From: Pseudomonas mandelii
Lineage (GTDB): Bacteria; Pseudomonadota; Gammaproteobacteria; Pseudomonadales; Pseudomonadaceae
NCBI RefSeq assembly: GCF_006438925.1
Contig: NZ_RCZA01000003.1
Coordinates: 162,241 to 226,240 of the forward strand
DNA length: 64,000 nt
Reading direction: 5' to 3'
The translations under genes and the position numbers were made by a program. A model generated the notes under the pieces. The model was not told the DNA's origin. It did not search any database and saw only the letters and a list, made by a program, of their open reading frames with translations. Of this stretch, positions 63,214-64,000 are shown one piece after another; position 1 is the stretch's first letter, and each line of letters begins with the position of its first letter.

Positions 63214-64000
63214 CTAGGAATCTTAAACAGGCGTTGTTCAGCGCCTTGCTGGTGTGGGCCGTTGCCTACCCGGTACTCGGTCTGAAACTGACCATTGTCG
63301 GCATCAACCTCGAAGTCCATGGCACCAGCACTGCAACGCTGATCACCATCGCCGTGTGCTCGGTGCTGATGTTCCTGCGGGTGTTGTTCGATCAGCAGAT
63401 CAGCTCGGCCTGGAAATCCTCGCCGAACATGCCGGTGATGCCGGCCAAGGCCAGTACGTTCCTGACTTTGCCGACCACCCAGCGCTGGATCATCATCGCG
63501 TTGATCATCGGTGCTCTGGTCTGGCCGTTCTTCGGCTCCCGCGGTGCGGTGGATATCGCCACGCTGGTGCTGATCTACGTGATGCTCGGCCTGGGCCTGA
63601 ACATCGTGGTTGGTCTGGCCGGTCTGCTCGACCTCGGTTATGTCGGCTTCTATGCCGTCGGCGCCTACAGCTATGCGCTGCTGTCGCACTACTACGGTCT
63701 GAGCTTCTGGATCTGCCTGCCGATCGCCGGCCTGATGGCGGCCACCTTCGGCTTCCTGCTCGGTTTCCCGGTCCTGCGTCTGCGCGGTGACTATCTGGCG
63801 ATCGTGACGCTGGGCTTCGGTGAAATCATCCGTCTGTTCCTGCGTAACCTGACCGGCCTCACGGGGGGTCCGAACGGCATCAGCAACATCGAGAAACCGA
63901 CGTTCTTTGGCCTGACCTTCGAACGAAAAGCCGCCGAAGGCCTGCAGACGTTCCACGAGTACTTCGGTCTGGAATACAACTCGATCAACAAGGTGATCTT
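63210..64000 (+). CDS. braE: Branched-chain amino acid permease BraE (LivM), partial
   Basis: The gene starts with [20 protein letters not shown], overlapping braD, and runs off the right edge after about 263 codons. It is a LivM-family permease. The extra N-terminal helices are residues 1-120. The conserved core begins [35 protein letters not shown], then [20 protein letters not shown], the usual LivM signature. A full LivM of this type has about 415 residues, so roughly two thirds is present. The ATPase genes braF and braG should follow outside the window. Confidence 0.95.
   Translation, partial: MTRNLKQALFSALLVWAVAYPVLGLKLTIVGINLEVHGTSTATLITIAVCSVLMFLRVLFDQQISSAWKSSPNMPVMPAKASTFLTLPTTQRWIIIALIIGALVWPFFGSRGAVDIATLVLIYVMLGLGLNIVVGLAGLLDLGYVGFYAVGAYSYALLSHYYGLSFWICLPIAGLMAATFGFLLGFPVLRLRGDYLAIVTLGFGEIIRLFLRNLTGLTGGPNGISNIEKPTFFGLTFERKAAEGLQTFHEYFGLEYNSINKVI

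Overview
The window is a chromosomal segment of a Pseudomonas, most likely of the P. fluorescens group. The evidence is the high-GC codon use, a complete emhABC/ttgABC-type RND pump with its TetR regulator and operator, a PcaR-controlled protocatechuate (beta-ketoadipate) cluster, the braCDE amino-acid transporter, and many paired REP palindromes of the GTAGGAGCTGCCG and TGTGGGAGCGAGCCTGCTCGCG families. No phage, insertion sequence, CRISPR array, rRNA or tRNA gene was seen. Start codons were often moved downstream of the longest frame, using ribosome-binding sites and family N-termini.

Layout. 0-4 kb: iron-dependent alcohol dehydrogenase, a SIR2-like DUF4917 protein, a YegP-type protein, a ribbon-helix-helix protein and a DJ-1/PfpI protein. 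4-13 kb: EamA transporter, methyltransferase, a LemA/TPM/TPM gene set, periplasmic GH3 beta-glucosidase, and a YceI plus phospholipase-D-type cardiolipin synthase pair. 13-18 kb: a co-directional catabolic unit (M20 amidohydrolase, MFS transporter, amidase, IclR regulator) of unknown substrate. 18.5-23.4 kb: serine hydrolase with a small membrane protein, an acyl-CoA dehydrogenase-like protein, olsBA-type ornithine-lipid genes and an ACP phosphodiesterase. 23.4-26.1 kb: ArsR regulator, MFS exporter and old-yellow-enzyme reductase behind two inverted-repeat operators. 26.3-33 kb: emhR divergent from emhABC.

33.2-46 kb: a compact protocatechuate regulon, pcaR, pcaK, pcaIJF, pcaHG, pcaTBDC, with a convergent OprD-type porin. 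PcaR-like boxes lie upstream of pcaR, pcaK, pcaI and the porin, which ties uptake across both membranes to ring cleavage and conversion to succinyl-CoA and acetyl-CoA. 46-52.8 kb: small conserved genes, a structured non-coding stretch, the phosphate transporter PitA, a 37-residue membrane peptide and the RNA-polymerase recycling ATPase RapA.

52.9-60.6 kb: a spinster-type MFS protein, an MHYT-GGDEF-EAL c-di-GMP protein (NbdA-like), a frameshifted beta-hydroxyacid dehydrogenase and, most notably, a chromosomal tubulin/FtsZ-superfamily GTPase of about 731 residues. It keeps recognisable T1, T3, T4, T6-like and T7 motifs and carries a long C-terminal part. 60.9-64 kb: braC, braD and the start of braE; the transporter operon runs out of the window.
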